Shown here one piece after another: positions 1-8,682 of a stretch of 34,289 nt of DNA. The notes beneath the pieces are model-generated. The model did not search any database, was not told the DNA's origin, and was given only the letters and a program-made list of their open reading frames with translations. Each line of letters starts with the position of its first letter. Positions within the stretch are counted from its first letter, which is position 1. A program made the translations under genes and the position numbers. The stretch comes from Bordetella parapertussis (GTDB taxonomy: Bacteria; Pseudomonadota; Gammaproteobacteria; Burkholderiales; SG8-41), in the NCBI GenBank assembly GCA_945901405.1, contig CAMDLH010000053.1:1-34289 (forward strand), given 5' to 3'.

Positions 1-184
1 GGTAGTGATTGGACATCTGGCACCAGGCGTGTATCGCCCAGTTGAAGCGCTCGCAGCATTGCGCAAGGACTTCGAGCCAAGCCAGACGGTCGGCATCGTC
101 GTGGTAGATATCTTCGCGGCGGTCACCCCGGGAGGTGACGTGGTTAAGGCCGCCAGAAAGCTCGATGCGCAGGGGGCGAGACAT
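1..184 (-). CDS. REP-associated tyrosine (Y1) transposase, N-terminal part, cut by window edge
   Basis: Reading the minus strand from an ATG at 184 gives about 61 codons open to the window edge. The protein begins MSRPLRIELSGG and continues with NHVTSRGDRREDIY, a DDADR-LAWLE stretch and WAIHAWCQMSNHY at the edge. This is the standard N-terminus of RAYT/IS200-like Y1 transposases, whose HUH metal site follows the MSNHYH motif; here the final His lies beyond the window. Family knowledge: these single-copy domesticated transposases act on REP palindromes. Two copies of a 24-bp repeat lie just upstream of the start. The remaining C-terminal part, including the catalytic Tyr, is not visible, so integrity cannot be judged. 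Confidence 0.85.
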   Translation of the reverse strand, partial: MSRPLRIELSGGLNHVTSRGDRREDIYHDDADRLAWLEVLAQCCERFNWAIHAWCQMSNHY

Positions 185-214
185 GGTGTGCCAATGTTAC
201 ATGGCTGAGCGCTA

Positions 215-262
215 CAAGACCTGACACCTGACCAGACGCAAGACCTGACACCTGACCAGACA
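215..262. repeat. 24-bp tandem repeat (2 copies) upstream of the Y1 transposase
   Basis: Units at 215-238 and 239-262 differ at one base (the last). Each contains AAGACCTGACACCTGACC. On the minus strand this reads GGTGTCAGGTCTTG, resembling the GGGGTCAGGTCTTG motif often seen beside RAYT genes in proteobacteria (recollection, not searched). The rest of 185-447 shows no coding signal I can support. Confidence 0.8.
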
Positions 263-447
263 CGCAACCGGCCATTGCGATTCGCATCTGAATGTTCGTG
301 TGTAATATCTCGCGAGAATTCTTCTGACGTGCATGCTGTCATGACAGAGCACCGGTACGCGCCAGACCGGAAGGGAATTTTGTGGAACACTGAGTAGATC
401 GTTCGGGAGGTTTGAGCCATGTCTCCTTTCGTATGCATTTTTTAGCA

Positions 448-1421
448 TCACTTCCTCAACCCCGCAATCTTAGCCATCCGAATAAACGTCTCGATATCCG
501 ACCGCAAAATCTTGTCGAATTCCGCCGGCGTTGTCGGCACGGGCGTAAACGCCATGTTCTGCAACCGCTCCCTGACATCGGGCGCTTCGAGTGCGCGGCG
601 GACTTCGGCGCTGAATTGATTGAGGATGGCGCGCGGCGTGCCGGCGGGTGCTAACAGGCCGAACGATCCTACGCGTTCGAAGTTGGGCAGCACTTCGTTC
701 ATGGCGGGCGCGTCGGGCAGCAGCGGTGAGCGCTGGTTTGCCACGGCGAGCGCGGGTAGCCTGCCGTCCTTGATGAAGGGCAGGGCGGGGCCGAGCGGCG
801 GGATGCCCCAGTGCACGCGGCCGGCGACGATTTCGATCAGCGCGGGGCTGGTGGTGGCGAAGGCGACAGGTGCACGGCTTTGATGCCCGCGGCGTAGCGG
901 AAAATTTCGCAGTTCATGTGCGTGCCGCTGCCCGCGCCGGAGGTCGCGAACAGCATGCCCGGTTTGGCGCGGCCCATCGCGATCAGTTCTTTCGCTGTCT
1001 TTACGTTGAGCGACGGTGTCGCCACCAGCACCACGGAGCCAAAGCCGATCTGCGACAAGCCCGAGAAATCCCTGGCCGCGTCGTACGGCAGATTGGTGTT
1101 GATGGCGGCGTTGATCGCAAACTGGTTGGAAAGCGCGAGTACTGTGTAGCCGTCGGGTGCGGCCTTGGAGACGATGGAGGCGGCAAGCGCTCCGCCCGCG
1201 CCGGCGCGATTTTCGATCACCACGGGCTGCCCCCAGGCATCGCTCAGCTTGGGCGCGATCAGGCGCACCAGAATGTCGGTCTGGCTGCCCGCGCCGGTGG
1301 TGACGATGCGCACGGGCTTCACGGGGAATTTTGCCTGGGCGTGGGCGGGTGTCCACGTTGCGCTGATTGCAAAACCCAACGCCAGTGCGAGGGCAGCGTT
1401 TATCTTCTGCATGAAATTCAT
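448..1421 (-). pseudogene. Bug/TctC-type tripartite tricarboxylate transporter receptor, frameshifted
   Basis: The start is ATG at 1421 (protein begins MNFMQKINAAL) with GAGAGGA about 7 bases upstream. A signal peptide ends at AHA-Q near residue 27. The mature part matches the Bug family: KPVRIVTTGAGSQTDIL, then QPVVIENRAGAGG, then a PYD..RDF segment. At about 866-878, after GIKAVHL, the frame breaks by one base. The family sequence resumes in the neighbouring frame as TTSPALIEIVAGRVH and continues through GPALPFIKDGRLPALAV to the TGA at 448. Together the two frames give a normal-length receptor of about 320 residues. Bug proteins are periplasmic binding proteins, usually for carboxylates. 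No transporter membrane genes are adjacent, which is common for orphan Bug receptors. It may be a pseudogene, or a base error in an otherwise conserved gene. Confidence 0.85.
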
Positions 1422-1566
1422 GACATCCTCTCTTTGTGCGGTATCGAGTGTAGCCCGGTTGTTTTCAACCTTCATCCTGCTTTTTGCAAGTGATTGTTTT
1501 TGCTCCACAAATAAATAGCGGCAATTCCACCTTCGGCAAGCGCAATCGTTAGTCTAAAATACCGCC

Positions 1567-4500
1567 ATGCAACCCGCCTTCGTTCACCTTCGTCTGCACA
1601 GCGAATACTCCATCGTCGATGGCATTGCGCGCATCGACGATGCTGTCGCGGCGGCGAAGGCGGACGGGATGCCGGCGCTGGCGCTGACTGACTTGTCGAA
1701 CGTGTTCGGCATGGTGAAGTTCTACAAGGCCGCGCGCGGAGCGGGCGTCAAGCCCATCATCGGTTGCGATGTGTGGCTGACCAATGAAACGGATCGCGAT
1801 CAGCCGCACCGTTTGTTGTTGCTCACGCAAAATCACGCCGGGTATCTCACGCTGTGCGCGCTGCTCACGCGTGCGTATCGCTCCAACCAATATCGCGGGC
1901 GCGCGGAGATTCTCAAGCAATGGTTTACCGAAACCGGTACTGATGGATTGATCGCATTGTCTGGCGCGCATCTGGGCGACGTGGGGCAGGCGCTGGCGGC
2001 GGATAACGCGGATGCCGCGCGCAAGCTCGCGCGCGCGTGGCAAAAATTATTCCCCAATCGTTATTACATCGAGCTGCAACGGCCCGGTGCGAACGCTTCG
2101 GTGAACGGCGCATCTTCGATCCCGGTCGAGACCTGCGTGCAGCGCTCGCTGCGCCTGGCGGCGGCGTTGAAGTTGCCGGTGGTGGCGACGCATCCGGTGC
2201 AGTTCGTGAAGGCCGATGATTTTCGCGCGCACGAGGCGCGGGTGTGTATTTCCGAGGGCTACATGCTGTCGGATCAGCGCCGCCCGCGGCGCTTTACGCC
2301 TGAGCAGTACTTTCGCACGCAAGACGAAATAGTCAATATATTCAATGATATACCGGAGGCGCTCGCGAACAGCCTGGAGATCGCCAAGCGCTGTAATCTG
2401 ACGCTTGAGCTCGGCAACAACAAGCTGCCGGAATTTCCCACGCCCAACAACGAAAGCCTTGACGTTTATCTGAATCTGCGCGCGGCCGAGGGCCTCGAAG
2501 CGCGCATGCTTGAGCTGTATCCCGACGCGCAGGCACGCGAAAAGGAAATGCCGCGTTACCGCGAGCGGCTCGAGTTCGAGATCAAGGTGATTTTGCAGAT
2601 GGGCTTCCCCGGCTACTTTTTGATCGTCGCCGACTTCATCAACTGGGCGAAGAACAATGGCGTGCCGGTGGGGCCGGGGCGCGGTTCGGGCGCGGGCTCG
2701 CTCGTTGCGTACAGCCTCGGCATCACCGATCTTGATCCGCTACGCTACAATCTGCTGTTCGAGCGCTTTCTGAATCCTGAACGCATCTCGATGCCCGACT
2801 TCGACATCGACTTCTGTCAGGATGGGCGCGACCGCGTGATCGATTACGTCAAGCAGCGTTACGGCGCCGACAGCGTGTCGCAGATCGTGACCTTCGGCAC
2901 CATGGCGGCGAAGGCGGTGGTGCGCGATGTCGGGCGCGTGCTGGAATTGCCGTATACGTTTTGCGACCAACTGGCGAAGCTGATTCCGTTTCAGCCCGGC
3001 AAACTGGTCACGCTTGAGTTGGCGCGAGAGATGGAGCCGCAGTTAAAAGAGCGCGAGAAAAACGAGGAAGAAGTCGCCGAACTGATGGCACTCGCCGAAA
3101 AGCTCGAAGGCCTCACGCGCAACGTCGGCATGCACGCGGGCGGCGTGTTGATCGCGCCGGGCAAACTCACCGATTTTTGTCCGCTGTATGTTGCCGATGC
3201 ATCCGATTCGGCGGTGAGCCAGTTCGACAAGGATGATGTCGAAGCCATCGGGCTGGTGAAGTTCGATTTCCTCGGTCTCACCACGCTGACCATACTCGAT
3301 TGGGCGCTGCGCTACGTGAAGCAGCTTGATCCAACCTCAACGCTGGCGCTGGAAAAATTGCCGCTCGATGACGCCGCGACGTATCGCATATTCGCCACCG
3401 CCAACACCTCGGCCATATTCCAGTTTGAATCGCGCGGCATGCGCGATCTGTTAAAGCGCGCCAAGCCCGACCGCTTCGGCGACATCATCGCGCTGGTTGC
3501 GCTGTATCGTCCGGGGCCGATGGATCTAATTCCCGAATTCTGCGAACGCAAACACGGCAAGCGCTTCGAGTATCCTGATCCGCGCGTCAAGGACATTCTT
3601 GCCGAGTCCTACGGCATCATGATCTATCAGGAGCAGGTGATGCAGATGGCGCAAATCATCGGCGGCTACAGCCTGGGCGGCGCCGATCTCTTGCGCCGCG
3701 CGATGGGCAAGAAAAAACCCGAAGAGATGGCCGAACATCGCGGGATTTTTGGCGCGGGCGCGGCAAAGAATGGTTTGCCGGAGCGCAAGGCCGACGAATT
3801 GTTCGATTTGATGGAGAAGTTCGCGGGTTACGGTTTCAACAAGTCGCACGCGGCCGCGTACGCGCTGGTGGCCTATCACACCGCGTACATGAAAGTGCAT
3901 CACGCGGCGGCGTTCATGGCGGCCAACATGTCGGCGGTGATGAACGACACCGACAAGGTGCAGCAGCTCCACGACGACTGCAGGGCGAATAAGCTCGAAA
4001 TTCTGGCGCCCGACGTCAACAGCGGCGGCTACCGTTTTGCGCCGGTCGATCTGAAGCGCATCCGTTACGGCCTGGGCGCGGTGAAGGGCACGGGCGAGGC
4101 GGCGATCAATCACATCGTAGAGGTGCGCGAGAAAGACGGGCCGTATAAGGATCTATTTGATTTTTGTCACCGGGCCGACAAGCGCGTAGTCAACCGGCGC
4201 ACGGTCGAGTCGCTGGTGCGCGCGGGCGCATTCGATGGCATCGACGACAATCGCGCGGCGCTGCTGGCAACCGTCGGCATGGCGCTGGAGAGCGCCGAGC
4301 AGGCGAGCCGCTCGGCGAATCAGCGCGGTCTGTTCGGCGAAATCATTGACGAGCGGCCCACGGCGCAGTTGGCTGCCGTGCCGCGCTGGAGCGATCTGGA
4401 AAAACTGAAAAACGAAAAAGCCGCACTGGGTTACTACTTCTCGGGCCACCCGTTCCGCACATGGGAGCAGGAGTTACGCGGTTTTGCGCCGACACGGCTC

Positions 4501-5028
4501 GACCAGATTACGGCGCAGCCGCATCCGGTAATGCTGGCGGGCATCGTGGTGAGCCAGCGCATCCAGATGACGCGGCGTGGCCGCATGGCAGTGCTGGTGA
4601 TCGACGACAGTTATGCGCGCATCGAGCTCACGGTGTTTAACGAGTTGTTCGAGCAGCATCGCCACTGGCTGAAGGAAGACCAGTTGGTTATCGTCGAAGG
4701 CAAGGTGACTTACGACGAATTTTCGCAGGGCATGCGCATCTCGGCGGAAAAACTTTTTAATTTGCAGGAAGCGCGCGCGCAATTCGCACGCGGTCTGAAA
4801 ATTGTCTGTAACGGCCAATCCTCGGGCGAGAAACTGCGCGCCTTGCTCACGCCGCATGTCAACGGCCCGTGCCCGGTGGCGGTGGAGTACTACAACCAGC
4901 AGACGCGCGTCGAAGTGGTGCTTGACGACAAATGGCGCGTGCACCCGCGCGACGAGTTGATCGAATCGCTGGGCCAGTGGCTGAAGCCCGAAAACGTGCG
5001 CTTCATCTACCCGGAGCGTGCGGCTTGA
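1567..5028 (+). CDS. dnaE: DNA polymerase III subunit alpha
   Basis: A 1153-residue protein of normal length for proteobacterial DnaE, the catalytic subunit of the replicative polymerase. The PHP domain opens the protein (FVHLRLHSEYSIVDG). The polymerase palm carries the PDFDIDF motif at residues 410-416, with D411 and D413 matching the two Mg-binding aspartates of E. coli D401/D403, and the third acidic residue in KFDFLGLTTLT (about D567). Fingers and HhH regions follow (YRPGPMDLIPEF, YGIMIYQEQVMQMA, GYGFNKSHAAAYA). The beta-clamp binding motif is QRGLF at 919-923, followed by an OB-fold (MTRRGRMAVLVIDD) and C-terminal tau-binding region. Its stop overlaps the start of the following TPR gene. 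Confidence 0.98.
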   Translation: MQPAFVHLRLHSEYSIVDGIARIDDAVAAAKADGMPALALTDLSNVFGMVKFYKAARGAGVKPIIGCDVWLTNETDRDQPHRLLLLTQNHAGYLTLCALLTRAYRSNQYRGRAEILKQWFTETGTDGLIALSGAHLGDVGQALAADNADAARKLARAWQKLFPNRYYIELQRPGANASVNGASSIPVETCVQRSLRLAAALKLPVVATHPVQFVKADDFRAHEARVCISEGYMLSDQRRPRRFTPEQYFRTQDEIVNIFNDIPEALANSLEIAKRCNLTLELGNNKLPEFPTPNNESLDVYLNLRAAEGLEARMLELYPDAQAREKEMPRYRERLEFEIKVILQMGFPGYFLIVADFINWAKNNGVPVGPGRGSGAGSLVAYSLGITDLDPLRYNLLFERFLNPERISMPDFDIDFCQDGRDRVIDYVKQRYGADSVSQIVTFGTMAAKAVVRDVGRVLELPYTFCDQLAKLIPFQPGKLVTLELAREMEPQLKEREKNEEEVAELMALAEKLEGLTRNVGMHAGGVLIAPGKLTDFCPLYVADASDSAVSQFDKDDVEAIGLVKFDFLGLTTLTILDWALRYVKQLDPTSTLALEKLPLDDAATYRIFATANTSAIFQFESRGMRDLLKRAKPDRFGDIIALVALYRPGPMDLIPEFCERKHGKRFEYPDPRVKDILAESYGIMIYQEQVMQMAQIIGGYSLGGADLLRRAMGKKKPEEMAEHRGIFGAGAAKNGLPERKADELFDLMEKFAGYGFNKSHAAAYALVAYHTAYMKVHHAAAFMAANMSAVMNDTDKVQQLHDDCRANKLEILAPDVNSGGYRFAPVDLKRIRYGLGAVKGTGEAAINHIVEVREKDGPYKDLFDFCHRADKRVVNRRTVESLVRAGAFDGIDDNRAALLATVGMALESAEQASRSANQRGLFGEIIDERPTAQLAAVPRWSDLEKLKNEKAALGYYFSGHPFRTWEQELRGFAPTRLDQITAQPHPVMLAGIVVSQRIQMTRRGRMAVLVIDDSYARIELTVFNELFEQHRHWLKEDQLVIVEGKVTYDEFSQGMRISAEKLFNLQEARAQFARGLKIVCNGQSSGEKLRALLTPHVNGPCPVAVEYYNQQTRVEVVLDDKWRVHPRDELIESLGQWLKPENVRFIYPERAA

Positions 5029-5720
5029 TGTTGCGAGCCGTTGCAACGCTGGCATTGATTTTCGCTTGCAGCGCACATGCCGGCGAGGCCGAATGGAAGG
5101 CGTTGCACGATCAGGTGATGCCACGGTTGATGAGCGGGCAACTGGAGCGCGCCGAAAAGCTCGCGCGCGATGCGCTGGCGGAAGCCGAAAGAACTTTCGG
5201 CCCGCGCCACCGCAACACCGAGGCCACGCTGGCCAATCTCGCGCTCGCGGTTAGGTTGCAGCAGCGCTTCGAGGAGGCGGAGAAAATCTACCGCCGTGCG
5301 TTGCCGTTGCGTGTAGCGTCACTGGGCGCGGCGCATCCGAACACGGCGCTGATGAAGATCAATCTCGCCGACGTGTTGCAGGCGCAGAAAAAATACGCCG
5401 AAGCCGAAAAGCTCCAGCGCGAGGCGCTGCCGGTTTTCGAGAAGGCGCACGGCGAAGACCCCAAGACCGCCACCGCGCTAAATAACCTGGGCGCGAATCT
5501 GCAATTACAAGGGCGCCATAAGGAAGCCGAGCCGCTGCTGCGCCGCGCGCTGGCAATGAAGGAGATCACGCTGGGGCCGTATCATCAGAGTGTGGCTTCA
5601 ACGCTTAACAATCTGGCTGAAGTGAGCTTGGCGCTGGGCCGCGCGGATGAAGCCAAAGTGTTCAAGGCGCGGGTGGCGGCGATACAGCAAAGTGCCGCCG
5701 AGGCAAAAGGTCAGAAGTAG
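5028..5720 (+). CDS. Secreted tetratricopeptide repeat protein
   Basis: The start ATG at 5028 shares its A with the dnaE TGA (TGATG), which points to translational coupling; the frame is open further upstream inside dnaE, but the signal peptide only makes sense from this Met. The protein has 230 residues. MLRAVATLALIFACSAHAG is a typical signal peptide, cleaved near residue 18. The mature part is about four kinesin-light-chain-type TPRs spaced 42 residues apart (HRNTEATLANLA, HPNTALMKINLA, PKTATALNNLG, HQSVASTLNNLA), followed by a lysine-rich tail. Such repeats make protein-protein contacts; the partner is unknown. It is probably periplasmic. Its link to dnaE is positional only. Confidence 0.85.
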   Translation: MLRAVATLALIFACSAHAGEAEWKALHDQVMPRLMSGQLERAEKLARDALAEAERTFGPRHRNTEATLANLALAVRLQQRFEEAEKIYRRALPLRVASLGAAHPNTALMKINLADVLQAQKKYAEAEKLQREALPVFEKAHGEDPKTATALNNLGANLQLQGRHKEAEPLLRRALAMKEITLGPYHQSVASTLNNLAEVSLALGRADEAKVFKARVAAIQQSAAEAKGQK

Positions 5721-5760
5721 TGGATGGGCCGTATTGCGCCGAGCGATCCAGGAGAAACCC

Positions 5761-6144
5761 ATGAACAACAAAAATCCCTTCGAAAAAATTTCCGAAGCCG
5801 CAGGCAAGTTATCGACCTCGGTGCAAAAAGCCGCCGGTGATCTGGGCCGCGCGATGCCGTCCGCGGATACACTCAAACGCGGCGCGGGGCGCGTGCTGAT
5901 GACCGGCGGGCGCATCCTCATTGACCCGAAAGCGTTTGTCGGGCAGATCGCGGTGTCGGTGGGCGCAAATCTCGCCAAGTCGGCCGCGTCGGACGAATGG
6001 CTGGTGGTCGAGGCGAGTGCGAATGAACTGGTGGTGATCGATCGCGGCGCCGAGCAGCACGCGAAAGAGGTGTTCGAGCGTTGCGTCAAGGAAGGAAAAT
6101 CGGTGATGCTGTGCAATGTGCGCGCGGCGTATTCGGGACTATGA
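5761..6144 (+). CDS. Conserved hypothetical protein, 127 aa
   Basis: The start ATG at 5761 has a good ribosome site (AGGAGA, 6 bases upstream). The protein has no signal peptide. Residues 1-50 are lysine/serine-rich and amphipathic (FEKISEAAGKLSTSVQKAAG). A glycine-rich segment (GRVLMTGGRILIDPKAF) and a small alpha/beta-like C-terminal half follow (EWLVVEASANELVVIDRG, then KSVMLCNVRAAY). I do not recognise a family. The gene converges on the acylphosphatase gene, and the two stop codons overlap by 6 bases, so transcripts from either side would be antisense to each other at their ends. Confidence 0.7.
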   Translation: MNNKNPFEKISEAAGKLSTSVQKAAGDLGRAMPSADTLKRGAGRVLMTGGRILIDPKAFVGQIAVSVGANLAKSAASDEWLVVEASANELVVIDRGAEQHAKEVFERCVKEGKSVMLCNVRAAYSGL

Positions 6145-6423
6145 CGCCGTCGGCAACACCTGAAAATCCGCGTAGCTGCCTTCGCCGTCCTTTACCGTGA
6201 TGTCGCTGACCGCCGCCTTGGGCGGCCCGCGATGCAAACGCACGATCATCGCTTCGATGTCTTCGGCCGCGCCCTGAATCATCGCCTCGACTGAACCGTC
6301 GTGGCGATTGCGCACCCAGCCGTTGATTTTGAATTGCCGCGCCTTGTATTCGACGTAGTAACGAAACCCCACGCCCTGCACGCGGCCGGTGATTATCAGA
6401 TGTTTGGTGACGGGCATAAACAA
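6139..6423 (-). CDS. acyP: Acylphosphatase
   Basis: A 94-residue protein, the normal size for this small ferredoxin-like enzyme, which hydrolyses the carboxyl-phosphate bond of acyl phosphates in the cytosol. The signature GRVQGVGFRYYV near residue 13 forms the phosphate-binding loop with the catalytic Arg, and GWVRNRHDGSVEAMIQG carries the catalytic Asn of the family. The start could be Met1 (6423) or Met3 (6417); the second is closer to the usual length. It overlaps the unknown gene on the other strand by 6 bases. The region 6424-6655 upstream holds no other gene. Confidence 0.95.
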   Translation of the reverse strand: MFMPVTKHLIITGRVQGVGFRYYVEYKARQFKINGWVRNRHDGSVEAMIQGAAEDIEAMIVRLHRGPPKAAVSDITVKDGEGSYADFQVLPTAS

Positions 6424-6543
6424 TCTCTATTGCCATTTCTATTGCGCGGCGGCGCGGAGTGCCGTAACGTAACCTACAAATTTCGTTCGACGGGAAACGA
6501 TAAAACGTGTGATTGAAATGTTAAGCGGCGCGGTGAGTGCGGG

Positions 6544-6565
6544 CGGCAACATGCCGTCCTTTTTG
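6544..6565 (+). terminator. Weak hairpin followed by T-run
   Basis: CGGCA-ACA-TGCCG (6544-6556) is followed by TCCTTTTTG. It has the shape of a minimal Rho-independent terminator on the plus strand, upstream of the hyf operon. The stem is only five base pairs and no plus-strand gene ends nearby, so its role is doubtful. Confidence 0.25.
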
Positions 6566-6601
6566 TTTTAGCTTGCCGCTTAATGCGCGTAAAATCAATC
6601 C

Positions 6602-6632
6602 CGCCAGGATCGCTGGCGCAACCATGGGTTGC
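6602..6632 (+). promoter_or_regulatory. Two consecutive perfect hairpins in the leader of hyfB
   Basis: CGCCAG-GATCG-CTGGCG (6602-6618) is followed directly by GCAACC-ATG-GGTTGC (6618-6632). Both stems are six perfect pairs, and they end 24 bases before the hyfB ATG. This could be an operator or an RNA leader structure; nothing in the sequence decides between them. Confidence 0.35.
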
Positions 6633-6655
6633 GCTGTAAGTATTTGTTTTTAATA

Positions 6656-8671
6656 ATGAATTTTATAAACTCCTCTTTACTTGATCTGATCCTCGGCGTC
6701 GTTCTGTTCTGGCTGCTGGTGGGTGTCGCGGGCACGCTGCGGCCGATGAGCTTGCGTTTTGTGAGCCGTGTGTTGTTTCCGCTGGGTGCGGCGGGTAGCG
6801 CGGCCATCACGTTGGCTGCGATTGCCGCGATACGCGTAACGCCGGAAACCGCGGTGTTGCCGCTCGGCCTGCCGGACTTGCCGTTTCATTTGCGGCTTGA
6901 TGCGCTGTCGGCGTTTTTCATTGCGTTGCTGGGCGCGGCTTCGTTCGGCATATCGCTGTTTTCGGCGGGTTATTTCCGCCATGGGCAGGGCACCGCGCCG
7001 GGCTTGCTGTGCCTGCAATATCACGTGTTTCTCGCGAGCATGGTGATGGTGATGCTCGCCGACGATGCGTATCTGTTCATGGTGGCGTGGGAGACCATGG
7101 CGCTATCCTCCTACTTCCTGGTCACCGCCAGCCACAAGATCGCCGAGATACGCCGCGCCGGGTTTTTGTATTTGCTGATCGCGCACATCGGCGCGATCGC
7201 GATCCTGCTGTGCTTTGGCGTGATGCACGGCAGCGCGGCGGGGCAATATACCTTCGATGCGCTGCGCGCGGCCGAGGTGCCGCCGTTCTGGGCGAGCACG
7301 GCGTTTTTGCTGGCGCTGTTCGGCTTCGGCGCGAAAGCCGGTTTGCTGCCGTTGCACGCGTGGCTGCCCGAGGCGCATCCGGCCGCGCCCTCGCCGGTGT
7401 CGGCGCTGATGAGCGGGGTGATGCTAAAGACCGCGATCTACGGATTGTTGCGTGTCACGTTCGATTTGTTGCCGCTGCAACTGGGCTGGTGGGGCGTGGC
7501 GGCGCTGGTGCTGGGTCTGATGACGGCACTTTTTGGCGTGATGTTCGCGGCGGTGCAAAGCGACATGAAGCGATTGCTTGCGTATTCGTCCATCGAGAAT
7601 ATTGGCATCATCATCGCCGGCATCGGCCTGACGATTATTTTTCATGCGTATCGCAGCCCGGCGCTGGCCGCTCTCGCCCTGGCGGCAACGCTGTATCACT
7701 GTGTCAATCACGCGTTTTTCAAGAGCCTGTTGTTTCTCGCCACGGGTTCGGTGCTGCACGCAACCCACGAGCGCAGTCTGGGCAAACTCGGCGGCTTGAT
7801 ACATGGCATGCCGTGGGTCGCGGGCCTGGCGCTGGTGGGCACGTTGTCGATCGCGGGCTTGCCGCCGTTAAACGGCTTCATGTCGGAGTGGCTGATGTTG
7901 CAGGCGTTTTTGTTTTCGCCCAGCCTGCCTGATCCTTACTTGAGCATGCTGGTGCCGTTGGGTTCGGCCGCGCTGGTGCTCGCTGCGGCCTTGTCCGGCT
8001 ATGTGATGGTCAAGTTCTACGGTGTGATATTTTTGGGGCAACGGCGCGAGCCGCATCTTGAAGAAGCGCGCGACGCCGGCATGTGGGAGCGCATCGGCCT
8101 CGCGTGGCTTGCCATTGGCTGCGTGGCGCTGGGCGTGTTGCCGATGGCGGTGATTTTGCTGATCGACAAGGTGACCTTGCCGCTGGTGGATTACTCGATC
8201 AGCGCGGCCATGTCCGGCGGCGGCTGGTTGTTGTTCGCGCCCGTGGCGGCCGAGCGCGCGAGCTACGGGCCGGCGCTGTTCCTGTTTGGCATCACGGCGG
8301 CGGTGTTGATCGCGTTTGTGATGGTGCGCGTTTTCTATCATGGCCGCGTGCGGCGCAGCGCGGCGTGGGACTGCGGCTACCCGGAGCAAACCGCGCGCAT
8401 GCAGGATACCGCCGAGGGCTTCGGCCAGCCGATCACGCAAATCTTTCAGCCGTTTTTCAGGTTCAAGCGCGAGATGCCCGATCCATTCAGCGCGAAGCCG
8501 GTCTACTCCAGCAGCAGCGAAGACCGGTTGTGGTACTGGCTGTATCTGCCGGTGGCGCGTCTCACCGAGCGCGTCGCGTCGTGGATCGGCATGTTGCAAC
8601 ATGGGCGCATCCATATTTATCTGCTCTACAGCTTCGTGACGCTGCTGACGTTGCTGTTCTTCGTGCGCTGA
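6656..8671 (+). CDS. hyfB: Hydrogenase-4 component B-like (antiporter-like membrane subunit)
   Basis: 671 residues from the ATG at 6656; an in-frame TTG at 6629 would add nine residues, and neither start has a clear Shine-Dalgarno site. It is a multi-spanning protein of the NuoL/MrpA/HyfB superfamily. The features of the proton channel are present: Glu146 in AWETMALSSYFLV, Lys227 in GFGAKAGLLPLHAW and Lys258 in MSGVMLKTAIYG. LLAYSSIENIGII and a long HyfB-type C-terminal tail (AAWDCGYPEQTARMQDT, then a last membrane helix) follow. It is the first gene of a six-gene operon and probably carries ion translocation in the membrane arm. NuoL/M paralogues share the fold, but the tail and gene order point to HyfB. 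Confidence 0.93.
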   Translation: MNFINSSLLDLILGVVLFWLLVGVAGTLRPMSLRFVSRVLFPLGAAGSAAITLAAIAAIRVTPETAVLPLGLPDLPFHLRLDALSAFFIALLGAASFGISLFSAGYFRHGQGTAPGLLCLQYHVFLASMVMVMLADDAYLFMVAWETMALSSYFLVTASHKIAEIRRAGFLYLLIAHIGAIAILLCFGVMHGSAAGQYTFDALRAAEVPPFWASTAFLLALFGFGAKAGLLPLHAWLPEAHPAAPSPVSALMSGVMLKTAIYGLLRVTFDLLPLQLGWWGVAALVLGLMTALFGVMFAAVQSDMKRLLAYSSIENIGIIIAGIGLTIIFHAYRSPALAALALAATLYHCVNHAFFKSLLFLATGSVLHATHERSLGKLGGLIHGMPWVAGLALVGTLSIAGLPPLNGFMSEWLMLQAFLFSPSLPDPYLSMLVPLGSAALVLAAALSGYVMVKFYGVIFLGQRREPHLEEARDAGMWERIGLAWLAIGCVALGVLPMAVILLIDKVTLPLVDYSISAAMSGGGWLLFAPVAAERASYGPALFLFGITAAVLIAFVMVRVFYHGRVRRSAAWDCGYPEQTARMQDTAEGFGQPITQIFQPFFRFKREMPDPFSAKPVYSSSSEDRLWYWLYLPVARLTERVASWIGMLQHGRIHIYLLYSFVTLLTLLFFVR

Positions 8672-8682
8672 TGGATTGAACC

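Noticed and set aside
212..451. A 79-codon open frame through the 24-bp repeat.
   Set aside because: Its C-terminus is just the translated repeat, it has no ribosome site and no family features.
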